Assembly: GCF_042242105.1 (NCBI RefSeq)
Contig: NC_092031.1
Location: 21,094,662-21,158,661 of the forward strand
DNA length: 64,000 bases
Direction of reading: 5' to 3'
Source of the DNA: Pempheris klunzingeri
Taxonomy: Eukaryota; Chordata; Actinopteri; Acropomatiformes; Pempheridae
Positions 25,660 to 59,100 of this stretch are shown in pieces (position 1 is the first letter of the stretch; each line of letters opens with the position of its first letter). The notes under the pieces were generated by a model, which worked only from the letters and a program-made list of their open reading frames with translations, ran no database searches and was not told the DNA's origin. A program made the position numbers and the translations under genes.

Positions 25660-25868
25660 CAGTCTATAGATCGGCTTCCTCTGCTCCCCCGACTCCTCTG
25701 TCCCTTTAAGCTTCTTCGGCACTTTCCGGAGACGCTCGACGCTGCTCGTCATCGACTCTTTTCACTGCGGCTCCAACGCCGAGCGGACTGGCCCGCTGCT
25801 CTCATCCGAGACCTTTTCGCAGACTGTCGGATCTAGTGAAGCACCAGCGCCGGTAGAGCCGTGTCCAA
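25660..25868 (+). promoter_or_regulatory. rac3 promoter and 5' UTR, CpG-rich
   Basis: The sequence becomes GC- and CpG-rich from about 25660 and stays so into intron 1 (to about 26250), in contrast to the AT-rich surroundings. This is the expected CpG-island promoter of a broadly expressed Rho GTPase. The start site itself is not visible. Confidence 0.55.
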
Positions 25869-32224
<6,356 letters not shown>

Positions 32225-33375
32225 GGAAAACACTGCTAAAACACTACACTACATCACCATGAACAACAACCACTACTTCTCTGAGAGGATGAGAGAGAAA
32301 CTAGCGAGAGTGAGTGTGCACTGCTGAGATTGCTTTCTTTATATTGATGTTTTTTCAAAGCGATATTGGTGTCAAGACCAATATTTAATCTGATTTTTTT
32401 ACCATTACTGAATAGGCTCATAGATTCTCTGTGAAAGACATTGACTGTCCACCTACTTTTTACTCATAGAACTACATCAAGTTGCCATGAGGGCTGACAA
32501 AGGTTTCTATTACTTGTCTTCATACTACAATATCTCTTCTTTCTCAGCCATGCTTGCTTGACTTAATGCAGTGTTGACTAGCTAGAAAGTGAACTGTTGA
32601 TACGCCTTCAGGTCTGAAGTTACCCTCAGCTCCTGATCTAAGGTCAGAATGTGGAGACACAATGAATCCTACTGGCACGCACACGGATATCTGTTGAAAC
32701 TGAGAGCAAAATCAAAATACTACTGTGATGTGAGATGTGAGAGAGGCGAGTTTTGAACCCCAGTGTATCCTAAATTCTAAACTTACCGCAGGTCTGAGTG
32801 TGGAGGCTCATTCTTGGCCTTGTAAAGAGTCTTCTCAACCTTTCTTGGTTCCACCTGGACTCAAAGACTGAGGTGACATGTGGCTGAAAACTGTTTACAA
32901 GCTCAAATATTCATTGTCCTGCTCAAATAGGGACAAAATAGTTCCACTCACTAGCTTTTTTTTTTGCGAGCTTTCAAACATATTTCATGGTCTTGACCGA
33001 CAAAGACCTTGAGATGATAAAGACTGGGTCCTCTTTTGCCCACAAGATAGAACTAATAAGCTAATAGGTGAGCTCTTGAGTTAAGATGAATAATTATTAC
33101 CTGAAGTTGTTTTACTTACTAAAGGCGGACGCGGTGCATCCAGGGTGTGCCGCCATCTAACGCAGTTGTGTTCTGACTTTCAACGAACATATGATCTTGG
33201 TCAGGCGTCATGGTAACTTCATCTAACTGTGAACACGTGACCGACGAGCATGCTAAACATGGGGGGGCTGTAAAACATTGCTGCCTGAGTTCTGCCTTTT
33301 GAGGTGGAGGAGCTTGCATGGGTCTTAAAATATTCTGTCTTAATTTATCCCATTGTTTAGATATTGTCTCTGTTC

Positions 33376-33471
<96 letters not shown>

Positions 33472-35181
33472 GTGTTTGTCACAGGCGTGTATATGAACGC
33501 TGGTGCTTGTGTGTGTGTGTGTGGACGAATATGTGTTCGTGTCAGTGAGACAGCTTTGTTTGACAGTTTGGAGTAGTGCATAAAAGACAGTATTGTTTTA
33601 AGCCAACTTTTTTAGTGTCCAGTTTTTGGTACTATCTCATATTGTATTGTAGTAATGCACAAGACTTTTCAACATTCTGTGGACATAAAGAAAGAAAAAA
33701 TTGATATTAATGACATCTAGTGATGTACAGAATAATCCTTAGAAAAGGAATGCATTATGAGTATCTATCTACATGTACCTGAATATTTAGCTCTAAAACA
33801 ATTCAAAGTAAAGGGATTCTAGTTGCTCATGTTGAAGTTAGAAGTGTTGCTAACAGTGTACAATAAAGGGGCCAATCTTTGTGGAGTTTGTCTTCGTGGC
33901 AAACCGTCCGGGTTGCACCTTTATGAAATGCATTTCTGTATGGTTGCAGGCCTGCAGTGTGTTTGTCTCCCCCCCCCCCTGGTGTGGGGAGACGCAGCAC
34001 TGCAGTCCACTCTGTTGCGCCGTCTACTGTCTGGTTGGCATAGCGAACTTTGTGGTTGAATCATGTCTTGTGGTCCTGCCTAGCTAAGGTGTCGAAATGT
34101 AGCTGAGAAACACAGCGAAAAAGTTCAAATCTACTATTGCATGGAAATTATCTGGTTATTTGACCCACTATAATTCTTAGGAGAGGTTGTATGATGAAAT
34201 GCATTGGCCATGTACGTATGTAATGTAAGATGACTTGTATACTTGTCCCAACTGTTGGTCTTATTTTTTATTACTTCACATGTCTGTGTGGTGAAATATT
34301 TCAATTTTTGTACACTAAATACAAATGTATATGTAAGGCACTGCGTGTGCTGTCATGGTTTGTTCTTCCCTCGGCCTTTCCTCTCTCTTTATTCCACAGC
34401 AGCACATGAAAACAGAACAGGTTAGCAGGTGTCCATCCATGGTCTGGACCGCTTAGCCTGGCCGCCAGTTACACTTACACACCTTCGGGCAATTTACTTG
34501 TACTTGTACGGTATCTTAAATCAAACTCTGGGCAAATACAACATAATAATCTGTCATTGAGGAAAATCCCATAGTATCGTTTAATTAATCTGTTTCCCCA
34601 AACTAATGCAGAGTGACAGTGGTCACCTTAACCTTCAGTCAGACATAAAGGACGTGGCTTTAGCACGTAGTGATATGAACATCTCTTGTTCCAAAGTTGT
34701 ATATTATTGTCAGTTTATACACAGAGTGGGAATCAATGAGTTGATTGATTGAAAAGTCCAACAACAGAAAATGAATTCAAACCAATTTTGATAATCACCT
34801 GATCTTTTATGTACGTTTTCAAGCAAAACTGCCAAAGAATCTTTCATTTCATCTTCTCCAATGTGAGGATTCCCCTTGGACATTTAATATAATCCAGAAA
34901 ATAGTCTTAGAGTCGTAGAATATAATCTAATCAACAGTAAGCTTGGAGTCATTACAATGAATGTTAATACATTTCCTAATTATTATACCACTGTAATTAC
35001 TAATAATACTCCAAATAGCAAAAACAAAAACAAGCATGCAGCAACGTTACATGTAAATAAGCACACTTAAAAGAGGAAAGTTGGAGGTTATGCAATGATT
35101 GACTTTAATTCCTAAATAAAATGGACCTATTTTCTATAAGACAGGAAGTATTTGTTCTTTCTCCTGCGAGCAGGAGGACAT
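32225..35181 (+). other. rac3 3' UTR and convergent intergenic space with dcxr
   Basis: The rac3 stop ends at 32224. The first AATAAA downstream on the plus strand that I note is at 33862-33867, which would give a 3' UTR of about 1.6 kb. On the minus strand, dcxr has a short candidate 3' UTR with ATTAAA at 35104-35109. No other gene is seen. A (TG)n(GA)n tract lies at about 33380-33469. Confidence 0.5.
33377..33469. repeat. (TG)n(GA)n compound microsatellite
   Basis: About 14 TG units are followed by about 30 GA units with one GGGA interruption, within the probable rac3 3' UTR. The polypurine GA tract is capable of triplex or H-DNA formation. Confidence 0.95.
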
Positions 35182-42583
<7,402 letters not shown>

Positions 42584-42588
42584 GTCCG

Positions 42589-42636
42589 GTGAGGTCCAGG
42601 TGAGGTCCAGGTGAGGTCCAGGTGAGGTCCAGGTGA
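42589..42636. repeat. 11-bp tandem repeat in the dcxr 5' UTR
   Basis: The unit GTGAGGTCCAG is repeated a little over four times without interruption, starting 6 nt upstream of the dcxr start codon (ATG at 42583-42581 on the minus strand). Confidence 0.92.
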
Positions 42637-42683
42637 GCTGAGGGTGACAGCACGGACCCAGTCAGACACTGGACACAAGTCCA

Positions 42684-42740
42684 GTCACGTGATTTCTTCT
42701 TCTTCTACTACCGGGAAGAAGAAGAAGAATCACGTGATTC
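42684..42740. promoter_or_regulatory. Inverted repeat with two CACGTG (E-box/CLEAR-like) sites
   Basis: CACGTG occurs at 42686-42691 and again at 42731-42736. Between them the sequence is 'atttcttcttcttctactac' and its approximate inverse GGGAAGAAGAAGAAGAAT, so the whole block is a near-palindrome of about 57 bp. The flanks GTCACGTGAT and ATCACGTGAT fit binding sites of bHLH-zip factors (USF, TFEB/MITF type). It lies about 100-155 bp upstream of the dcxr start codon, at the edge of a CpG-rich segment (about 42740-42990). Confidence 0.6.
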
Positions 42741-44980
42741 GCTCATGTCGCTCGTCGGACCGATCCGAGCCAGGCCGAGCTAAACTCACAGTCTCTCTCA
42801 CCCTGCGGGACGTCCGTGCGTGTTCCGTGGGTCCAGTGAGAGCGGGGAGCAGCTCGCCGGCTGTGCGGGGGTCGGGCCGCTCTGTCCGGCCCGCAGGCAG
42901 GAAGCGGCGTGTCTGAGTTCCGCTGGGCTCAGACAGTCAACCCCCCTGAACTGTTGCTGTGTGAACCCTGCACGGTCACTGTGGACACGCGGTCACGGAA
43001 GGTGCACAGGCAGATGATCTAGTGGGAACAACTGAATGATCATGATGCAAGAGTTGTTTTTTCTGTCCAAGCCTCCTCATGCTGCTCCCCTGTGCTGACA
43101 GGCTGCAGCAGGGACTGACTGCAACAACAAAGGCTGCTTGTTGTACATAGAAGACATGACAGAAGTGTCCTCCTAGCTGTGACACTGCCAGCTGAAGGAA
43201 TAAGGCTGCACCTGTCAGGCACACACTGTAAGAATATAACGAAGAAACACATTTTTGATGAATTTCACGAAAGTAATCCTAAACTGCAAACACAGCCCCT
43301 TTCATGAGAACATTTTGGGACTGTTTATTCTGTCGGTGAAGCAAGATAACGGAAAGGAACCGAGGGTATGTTGAACTGAGGCAGGATCTGGCGTTAGGGG
43401 GGTGACTTGAGGTCTGGCCCTAGGTTAACTGTACTACCACAGTGGTTCAGATTGCCCCAGAGCAGGTTGTGTTTGGAGATAAGAGGTCAGCTCTAAATAC
43501 ACACAGTGGTTCCTTTCAGATGCTGGTATGTTAAGGTTGAGGCTTGGCTACTGTTGTGTCCTTTCACCTTTTTGGCTTCCCCTCAATTATGAACCTCAGT
43601 ATGAATGTTATTTTTCTTGTACTCTCACGTCAGAAGCCTGCTGGAAAGTTCCCGAGCTTCTTTCTGCAAGATACCCACTGCATCAGGGAGCTCCATGAGG
43701 AGGTCTTGGTCCAAAATAGTACCTCAATTTGGTGAATGAAATCAGAGGTGTCTTGGGAGGGCTTTGAATTCTACTAAGTTTGTTGGGATGCTGTTTTCTC
43801 TCGCAGGACTGCCGTCATTGTGCTCTGTTGCAAAAAGATGTTGAACCTGGCAACAAGGGCACTTTTTAGATTCTTTACGACATATGGGACATCAGGCATA
43901 ACATAGATCTGACTGTCCGGTGTTGCCGGATGTGGCACTGACTGACTGTTCTATTGACGTCCAAGGATTTCCATGTGGCCCGGTTTGGGCTATCCATGTC
44001 AGTGATTACATCAAGCTCATGTGGCCCTATGGATGCTGCCCTCTGTGCTATTTCAGTAATTACTGGCCTGTACTCTGCTCTATTTATAGAATTGCCACTG
44101 TAAAGATATGCCACTACCTGCTTCCACCACGTTGTGTTGTCACTCCCGTGTGACCGGATAAAGTCACGTCATCATACAGTTTGCCGGTAAGCGTGTGCAA
44201 CTCTACACTGCGATCGCCATTTCAGCCAACGTTAACACGCTCTCAAGCTCTGTCAATCCATGTACCTTCATTTTCAGGGAATCAAAGACCTCCGTCAACA
44301 CATCAGGCTCAAATTTCATGCGCTGTATCTTTTTTTTTGCAGGATGCTTATTCCTGGCAGGGTAATCTGTAATTCCTGCTGAGTGTCATAACCTGAGAAG
44401 CCAAATAGCATTGCACATTTTCAACACCGTCTTTAAGACCTCCCTACCTCCTAACACCTCCATTGCATCCCTTTTTGTGGTTATCCGGCCGAATGCCTTA
44501 ATTTGGCCTTGTTTTTTTTGTCCCAACTTTTCGTGACCTTCCTGAGATCTGCATTTGCTTTGCTTGCTGACCTCATGTCCTCTCATTTCCATTTCTCACT
44601 TTTCCTTCTATCAGCCTCCTCGTCCCTCCATCCTAGCATCTGTCCTCAGCCCGGTCTCGCCCTTATTGGCCATCACAAATTGGTCTGTCTCTAAATATGC
44701 CTGCAGAGTGACTTGTTTAAGCATAAACACTCTGTCTACCCACACACCCCTCAATCCCCGACCCCAAAAGCCCACCATGGCCAGCCGCGTCGCGTTCTGG
44801 CTGTGGCCCGGTGTTGCTCTGTCCTCAGCGCAGCTGTAAAACCACCAGGAGCGTTTTAGAAGCGTTTCTGGCTGATTAGTTGACTGCACAGATTTTGTTC
44901 TTCCATCTGACATCCAGGCATTGTCGGTGAATCTGTCTGCAGTTTGTCATGAGGGATTCCGCAGTTTCTGCCGAAACCCA
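42741..44980. other. dcxr upstream CpG-rich segment and intergenic sequence
   Basis: Positions 42741-42990 are CpG-rich and probably part of the dcxr promoter. From about 43350 to 44980 the sequence has scattered short open segments on both strands with no recognisable protein. Its right part leads into the DIRS-like recombinase relic, so it may be the decayed body of the same retroelement. No host gene is recognised. Confidence 0.4.
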
Positions 44981-44984
44981 ACCC

Positions 44985-45420
44985 CGCCTTTGTGCCCGAG
45001 GTTCTCAACCCGGCCTCATCAAGCCACCCTATTGAGCTGTCGGCGTTCTAGCCTCCTCCTTTCTCTACACAGGAGCATGAATAGCTTAATGTACATCTAT
45101 GTGGACAGGACAGCTGAATTCTGGAAATCAGAGCAGCTTTTCGTGTCATGGGCTACATCACATTTGGGAAAGCCGCTAACAAAAGTGTTTGTCACACTGC
45201 TTTGAGGGGGCTACTACCATGGGTTGCAACCCCCTGCAGGCCTACGATCCCATCCCACCCGCAGTATGGCTACGTCCTGGGCACAGTTCCAGGTGGTTTC
45301 TCTTGAACAGATATGTGCGGCTGCCTGCTGAGCAATGCCTCGTACTTTCACTAGATTCTACAATCTGGATGTTACTGTCTGGATGTCTCTCACCATGGTA
45401 ACTGAACCTGGTGCGGAGAA
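44985..45420 (+). mobile_element. DIRS-like retrotransposon, tyrosine recombinase relic
   Basis: Plus-strand fragments in more than one frame: VDRTAEFWKSEQLFVSWAT and HLGKPLTK at about 45100-45180, then MATSWAQFQVVSLEQICAAA at about 45265. An in-frame TGA follows, then PRTFTRFYNLDVT. The order and motifs match the C-terminal part of DIRS-family tyrosine recombinases. Stops and frameshifts make it a pseudogene. It lies between dcxr and rfng. Confidence 0.7.
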
Positions 45421-48400
45421 AGTTCTGTTAAGAGTTCCGTATAAAATCAGCCATAAAAAGCGCCACCCACGTTCATAACGATATTCTTTATGAGCGATGC
45501 AGATTCTCTAGGGTTTGTCGAGTCAGCTCACGCACGGCTATGTTGAACTTCATGCTGAACTTCGTATCACACCCCTCTGGTGAAATGCAACAAATACAAA
45601 CTTGAACTCTCGCCATTTGTGTACAATGCTACGCGTAAATTCAGGTGGGCAGATTTGCTGTTGATAGTCATGCCTCAAAACTAAAAAGAGACTTGTGCAC
45701 AGATTCTAGTTAAAAATACACCTATGATAAACTTAATGCCATTTTTGAAATGAACATTTTGCTTTTGGCTTCCCATATCTAAACCTACAACATACTGATA
45801 TGTGGTTTCCTTTGAAGTTCTTTTAAATGCAAAAACTCATTCATATCGTATGACTATAATCAGCTAAGTGTGAGCAGTTAACACGTAGCAATGAGTAGAT
45901 ACACATGCACACAGATGATCATCACTGAAGTGAACAGACCAGCACCCCTTTAACAACCCTTCCTTCATCTGCATCAGCCCAATGGAGCAGCGCTAGAACA
46001 TTGGAAATCATCTCCATCAACTTCATCAAATCACATATGCATTCAGTATTTATGTTGGAGGGATATGTGCCTGTCTAACAGTGCTTTAAGTGATTACACA
46101 AACAGTTTGCAGGACAGTGTGAGAGTCAGTAATACGTGGTGTCAGTAACTACAGCACTGTAAAAGCACTGGTTTGGCTACATGGTGCTCTTCTCAATGAT
46201 CCAAACAAAACAGATGCACACCTCAACTCTTGTGGAAATCAAACAATAAAACAGGCAAATACTTGAGAATGCAGAAAGGTTTTATTTTTATTAAAACAAT
46301 ACAATAATGCATCAGTTGTAAAGGATTTACAAAAATCAAATCTCTCACCCCTCCTCCTCCACTGACCTGCAGTGGAGCACATGCTCTGAATTTTGGATTC
46401 TAGTCTTGTGTGCAAAAAGATGAACAGTTTTTCAAACAAAAAATACGACTACTTACGATACAATACTTTTTACAGGCAGAAATACTGCTGGTTGGTGAAC
46501 TGAGCCGAAGAACCAGTTTATTGTTGTACAAGTCAGCAAACTGGCAAAGGAAAGGACTAACTGGCACACTTAGAAAGATATTTCTTTAATCTCTAAAGGC
46601 GGCATTTTAACAGACCTTTTTTTTTCTTTTTCTTTTTACTGGATTTCAATGTAGTGTTATTATCCAGCATCTACTCTGAGGCTAGACTTAGACACTGATG
46701 CTTCAGCTAAATGTTAACATGCTTAGCATGTTTAGCATGCTGAGGCTGATGGGAATATCATCAGTTTGTCAGGCATCTGGTCATGAACCAGAGTAATGGA
46801 CCAATTCAAAATTTCACCTAATTATGGAGCTTGATCAGAAGTCAGAGATCCCTGAAGTGATGAGGTTTTCATCCTGAACCATTCCTGAGAATGTCTGAAC
46901 CAAATTCTGTGGCAATCTATCCAATAGCCGATCATATAATTGGACCAAAATGAACCAAAATGTTGGACTGGCCAAACAACACTGCCATGGCTGAAGCCAC
47001 CACACTAGATTCAGTGGTTTACACACATGCCTCCTAACTTGAAGGCCATAGGTTGTGTCAAGTAGTATTCAGGTCATCCCTGTGCATTTTGTGTCGGGCA
47101 GTGTTCAGGTCTTCCTTTTGCATTTTGTCATCTAGAAACAAGAACAAGCCTAATTTTATATTAAGTAATTTAATCTCTTGGTATTGAGTTTTTAAGAAAT
47201 GTTTTCAAGTGAGCGTTACTTACTGCACTGGCAGCCAAATGTGCTGATGTCAAGCAAAAGAATGCTCATATTTAAAACGTAAACACTTAATTGAATAGGC
47301 CATGTGACATTTCATCATGGACCAAAAGGGTTATTAGTCAACAGGACATTTTCCCCTGATGGCAGAGCCAAACAAAAGGGTCTGGGATCACTTAAATTAT
47401 TTACCAACCATCCTGTGGGGACCATGAATATCTACATTAATGTGGTTGACATATGGTTCCACTGAAGTCCAATCCTATTCATATTTACACCAACACTATG
47501 AAATGGAACTTCAGTCATTAACATACAGGAAGTGACAAAAAGCAGTGTAGAGGCATAAAGATGGACCCAGTAGAAATAGGCTATTACATGGAAAAGGTAT
47601 TTGGCTGAGAACATAAAGGCATCAGGACAACTACGACAGACTGATTTTCTGTCAGTCACGCCGACATAATCTCATTTTTTGTCAAATCAAAGGTCAGTTC
47701 AGAGGTGAGACCGGAGTCAGTGGTTTGTGGGTGGCCAAGTGTTTATGGAAGACTTTCTTTTCCTCTGTCATTCATGTCTTCATAAACAGAGGGGGGGGGG
47801 GACTCAAACCGTGATAATAATGTTGAGTCGTTCATATACTGTAGCAATTGCCTGGCGTGGCTCTCCACGTCCAATGTTTTCATTGACAGACATGTTGTCA
47901 TTGGTTGAGCCTCCACTAGATTTCAGAGTAAATGTCAGGTATCTGGAAAACACACGTCAAAGCAGGAACTCTAAATGCAGTGACTTGTTTTATGGTCATT
48001 CATCACCACAGGATGAGCTTCAGGTTTTAGATTACTACGACTGTTGCTTTGGCCACTAACCTCGCCCATTTGGCTACTCTACTAGTGAAGTTAAATCACA
48101 GTGAATAGAGTCAAAGAATAGGCTAATCTTTCCTTCACTGAACAAATGATCATGGCAGGAAGTAGGAGTCTGTCTTAATACAACAGTTCTATGCCCATGT
48201 GCATGTTAAGAGAATGCTGTCATCATTCCTCCTCTCCTCGCTGACCGTGCAGAAATCCCTTTGGACTGGCGTAATATGGAAGAAATAGCAGACAAAATCC
48301 AGTCTTTGTTTAGATCAATTTACATGTCCCACAGCTCTGCATCCATATGTAAAGACACAAATACTGTGCATTCGTGAAGCATAAAGTGAGGCTGCTTTTG

Positions 48401-48534
48401 GATAAAGACATTCACCAAATGGCATGTATGAATTCTTTCCAGCTGAAGGCAGCATGAGCTGAGCATGGCAGGGTGAGACAGCAGGCCAAAGGTTTAGCAG
48501 GTGGCGGCGCTGCAAGGTAAAAACGCTGTGGCTT
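45421..48534 (-). other. Intergenic sequence and probable rfng 3' UTR
   Basis: A minus-strand AATAAA at 46281-46286 could end an rfng 3' UTR of about 2.25 kb; closer signals cannot be excluded. Around 46750-47050 a dispersed repeat-like block is present ('ccaaattctgtggcaatcta'). No additional gene is recognised. Confidence 0.4.
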
Positions 48535-56914
<8,380 letters not shown>

Positions 56915-56974
56915 CAGCCTCCAGGGCTGCGGTCACTTCCGACACCACCCTGTCCCATCCTCACACCACGAGTC
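56915..56974 (-). promoter_or_regulatory. rfng 5' UTR segment with an upstream ORF touching the start codon
   Basis: The first coding exon probably begins at 56974, after the acceptor CTGCAG. Between there and the start codon an upstream ATG at 56958-56956 opens a 14-residue ORF ([14 protein letters not shown]). Its stop TGA shares one base with the rfng ATG (TGATG). Confidence 0.6.
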
Positions 56975-57581
56975 CTGCAGAGAAAAAGATTCAACAGTGG
57001 ATTTAGAGGCACAGTCGTACCCTTCACACATCGTTCACCCTTACACCGCATGAACCACAGGTATTGTTGCTTTCATTTGGGTCTTTAGTCTGGTAGAATG
57101 ATACTGTACAAACAGGTTGATGACAAACACAAGAATCATGGCTATATTTCTAGACATGTCAGCGTTTTTACTGGTCGATCGTGCGCATCCACATGGTTAC
57201 ATTTGAACAAAGGTAACCTCTGACCTGCAAGTCTGCCGGGGGCAGGTGAGGATCACATTCAAACTAGGAGTGTAACGCGAGCGGATCATTTGCAGTGAAT
57301 GAACACCAGCCGAAACGTAAGAAAATATTTACTGCAGTACGTGTGGTGAATAGCGGCCGACAAAACCCAGGAGTGAAATGAAAGTCCATTTGACAGAGAT
57401 GCAGTCTGCACAGCCTACAAAGCACATATTGTGAACACGGTGTGACTTCTAAAGACAGGGCTGTCTCTCCAGTTTAGAGCGATGGCACGTCTCTGGTGTG
57501 AAGGAGCAGAATGCTGGCTGTGGTCTGCCCCGCTACCAACCAGGACCCCGACAGTGTGCTTATCCAGTGCGAGACTACTGT

Positions 57582-57801
57582 GGATCCTGATCCTGGTTCT
57601 GCTGATGTGGTTCTCTGGCTCCTATGGATCCTGGTCCTGGCCCCGCTGATGTGGTTCCCTGGTTCCTATGGATCCTGGTCCTGGTTCTGCTGATGTGGTT
57701 CCCTGGTTCCTGTGGATCCTGGTCCTGGTTCTGCTGATGTGGTTCCCTGGTTCCTATGGATCCTGGTCCTGGCCCCGCTGATGTGGTTCTCCATCAGCCA
57801 A
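57582..57801. repeat. 44-bp minisatellite, five copies
   Basis: Copies start at 57582, 57626, 57670, 57714 and 57758, each opening GGATCCTGGTCCTGG (the first with one change). The unit has two variants at its middle (TTCTGCTG or CCCCGCTG), in the order A-B-A-A-B. It lies upstream of the rfng coding exon, in the probable 5' intron. Confidence 0.93.
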
Positions 57802-57829
57802 TGGATGTGCGTCTGTCCAAGGCTACAGC

Positions 57830-58127
57830 CTGTCCGTCCTTGGGAGCTGGATCTCTCCTTCACTGTGGTGCTCCCGGAGGTTTCTCTTTTCCCACTGGGT
57901 TTTTTGAGTTTTTCCTTCCCGAAGAAGGAGGGTCATAAAGGGCAGGTGATGCCTCGGACTGATCCACCGGACTGATCCATTGGCCTCATCGACTGCTGGA
58001 CTCTTTATGAGATTGTTCGTTCGCTTACACTTGTTTATTTCAGTGAACTTTGTAAAGCACTATGAGACACTCTGTTGTGATATTGGGCTATACAAATAAA
58101 ATTGAATTGAATTGAATTGAATTGAAA
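57830..58127 (+). mobile_element. LINE/SINE 3' tail with (TTGAA)n end
   Basis: Blocks 'gttttttgagtttttccttc', 'ccgaagaaggagggtc' and 'gtgatattgggctatacaaa', ending AATAAAATTGAATTGAATTG, form a well-known 3' tail of fish non-LTR elements. No coding part is retained. Confidence 0.7.
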
Positions 58128-58895
58128 CCCATGTGATCATGAGGCAGGGTCTGCTCCTGCTCCTGCTCCTGCTCCTGCGTGCAAACTGGTCTGACTTTGG
58201 CGAATAAACAGTCAGAGGCAGCAGGTCACCAGCAAGTTCACAGGAGTATATTTACTGTTTGAACGGTGACATGGGGACACAGGGAAACCTCAGCAACACC
58301 CCCAGAGAGGCTGTCCTTCAGAACTCAGGTGAGGGTGAGAAACCTACTTTCCACGCAAATGCAACACTTGAGAATGCAAAAGGACGGCGATGAGAGATGA
58401 AACCAGGAAGCAATCAAATATTTTACAACTACACTAAATGTGATTATTTCAAATAACACCTAGCACATTTTCAAAGAAAGAGTTTCCACAGTGAGTCAAT
58501 CCCATCACTGTCCCACTCTAAAGACACCACCTTCTTCCACACATGCTGATATACTTGTAAATCATGTACAGACTTAAAAAGGTGTGCTTTCCAGCAGTGC
58601 TTGGTGGTTTCCAGCACTGCCCTGCAGTGGGCAGACCTCCCCACGCTCCCATGGAAACACTCCAGCTAATCTGATAGAAAGCTGCAGCCTCACACCTGAT
58701 GCTTAGCGACACTTGAGCCAGCTCATCGAGCGTGTGGAGCAAACATGGTGTTTTAAATGTGCACACATTCAGGACCGGCTCGGTCACTAAGCACAGCTGT
58801 GACACACGGGTTGTTTCAGGGGGCTCCACAGCCCAGAAGGAAAGAGTCCCAAATGTGGCTCGGCGATTAAAAAAAAAGTTGGCTGTAGCACTTAC

Positions 58896-59100
58896 CATGA
58901 GACATTAGAAGACTTCTTTTTTTTTTTTTCCTCCAGGAAGACGCTTTTAAAACACTCCAATCTTTTCCTGAGCCACGCTAGCTAACCTAGCTGGGAGAAC
59001 AGTCGTCAGTTCCCACTCTGCTGCATTGTGGACGCCGCTCGGCTCGTTGTCCTCCTTTATGTTCCGACGCGACTTTAACTGGAACCACAGCGCTGTTGGT
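58896..59100 (-). promoter_or_regulatory. Probable rfng non-coding first exon and promoter
   Basis: On the minus strand a consensus donor GTAAGT follows position 58896. The preceding 200 bp become GC/CpG-richer (58990-59130) and fit a first exon and promoter of rfng. The exon would end exactly with an ATG. Joined to the acceptor at 56974 this ATG opens a 14-residue upstream ORF (MDSWCEDGTGWCRK) before the one at 56958. Inferred, with no transcript evidence. Confidence 0.4.

Noticed and set aside
42644-43017. ORFs in the CpG-rich region upstream of dcxr
   Set aside because: High GC lowers stop frequency; peptides are Arg/Ser/Gly rich with no recognisable family, and the region fits a promoter.
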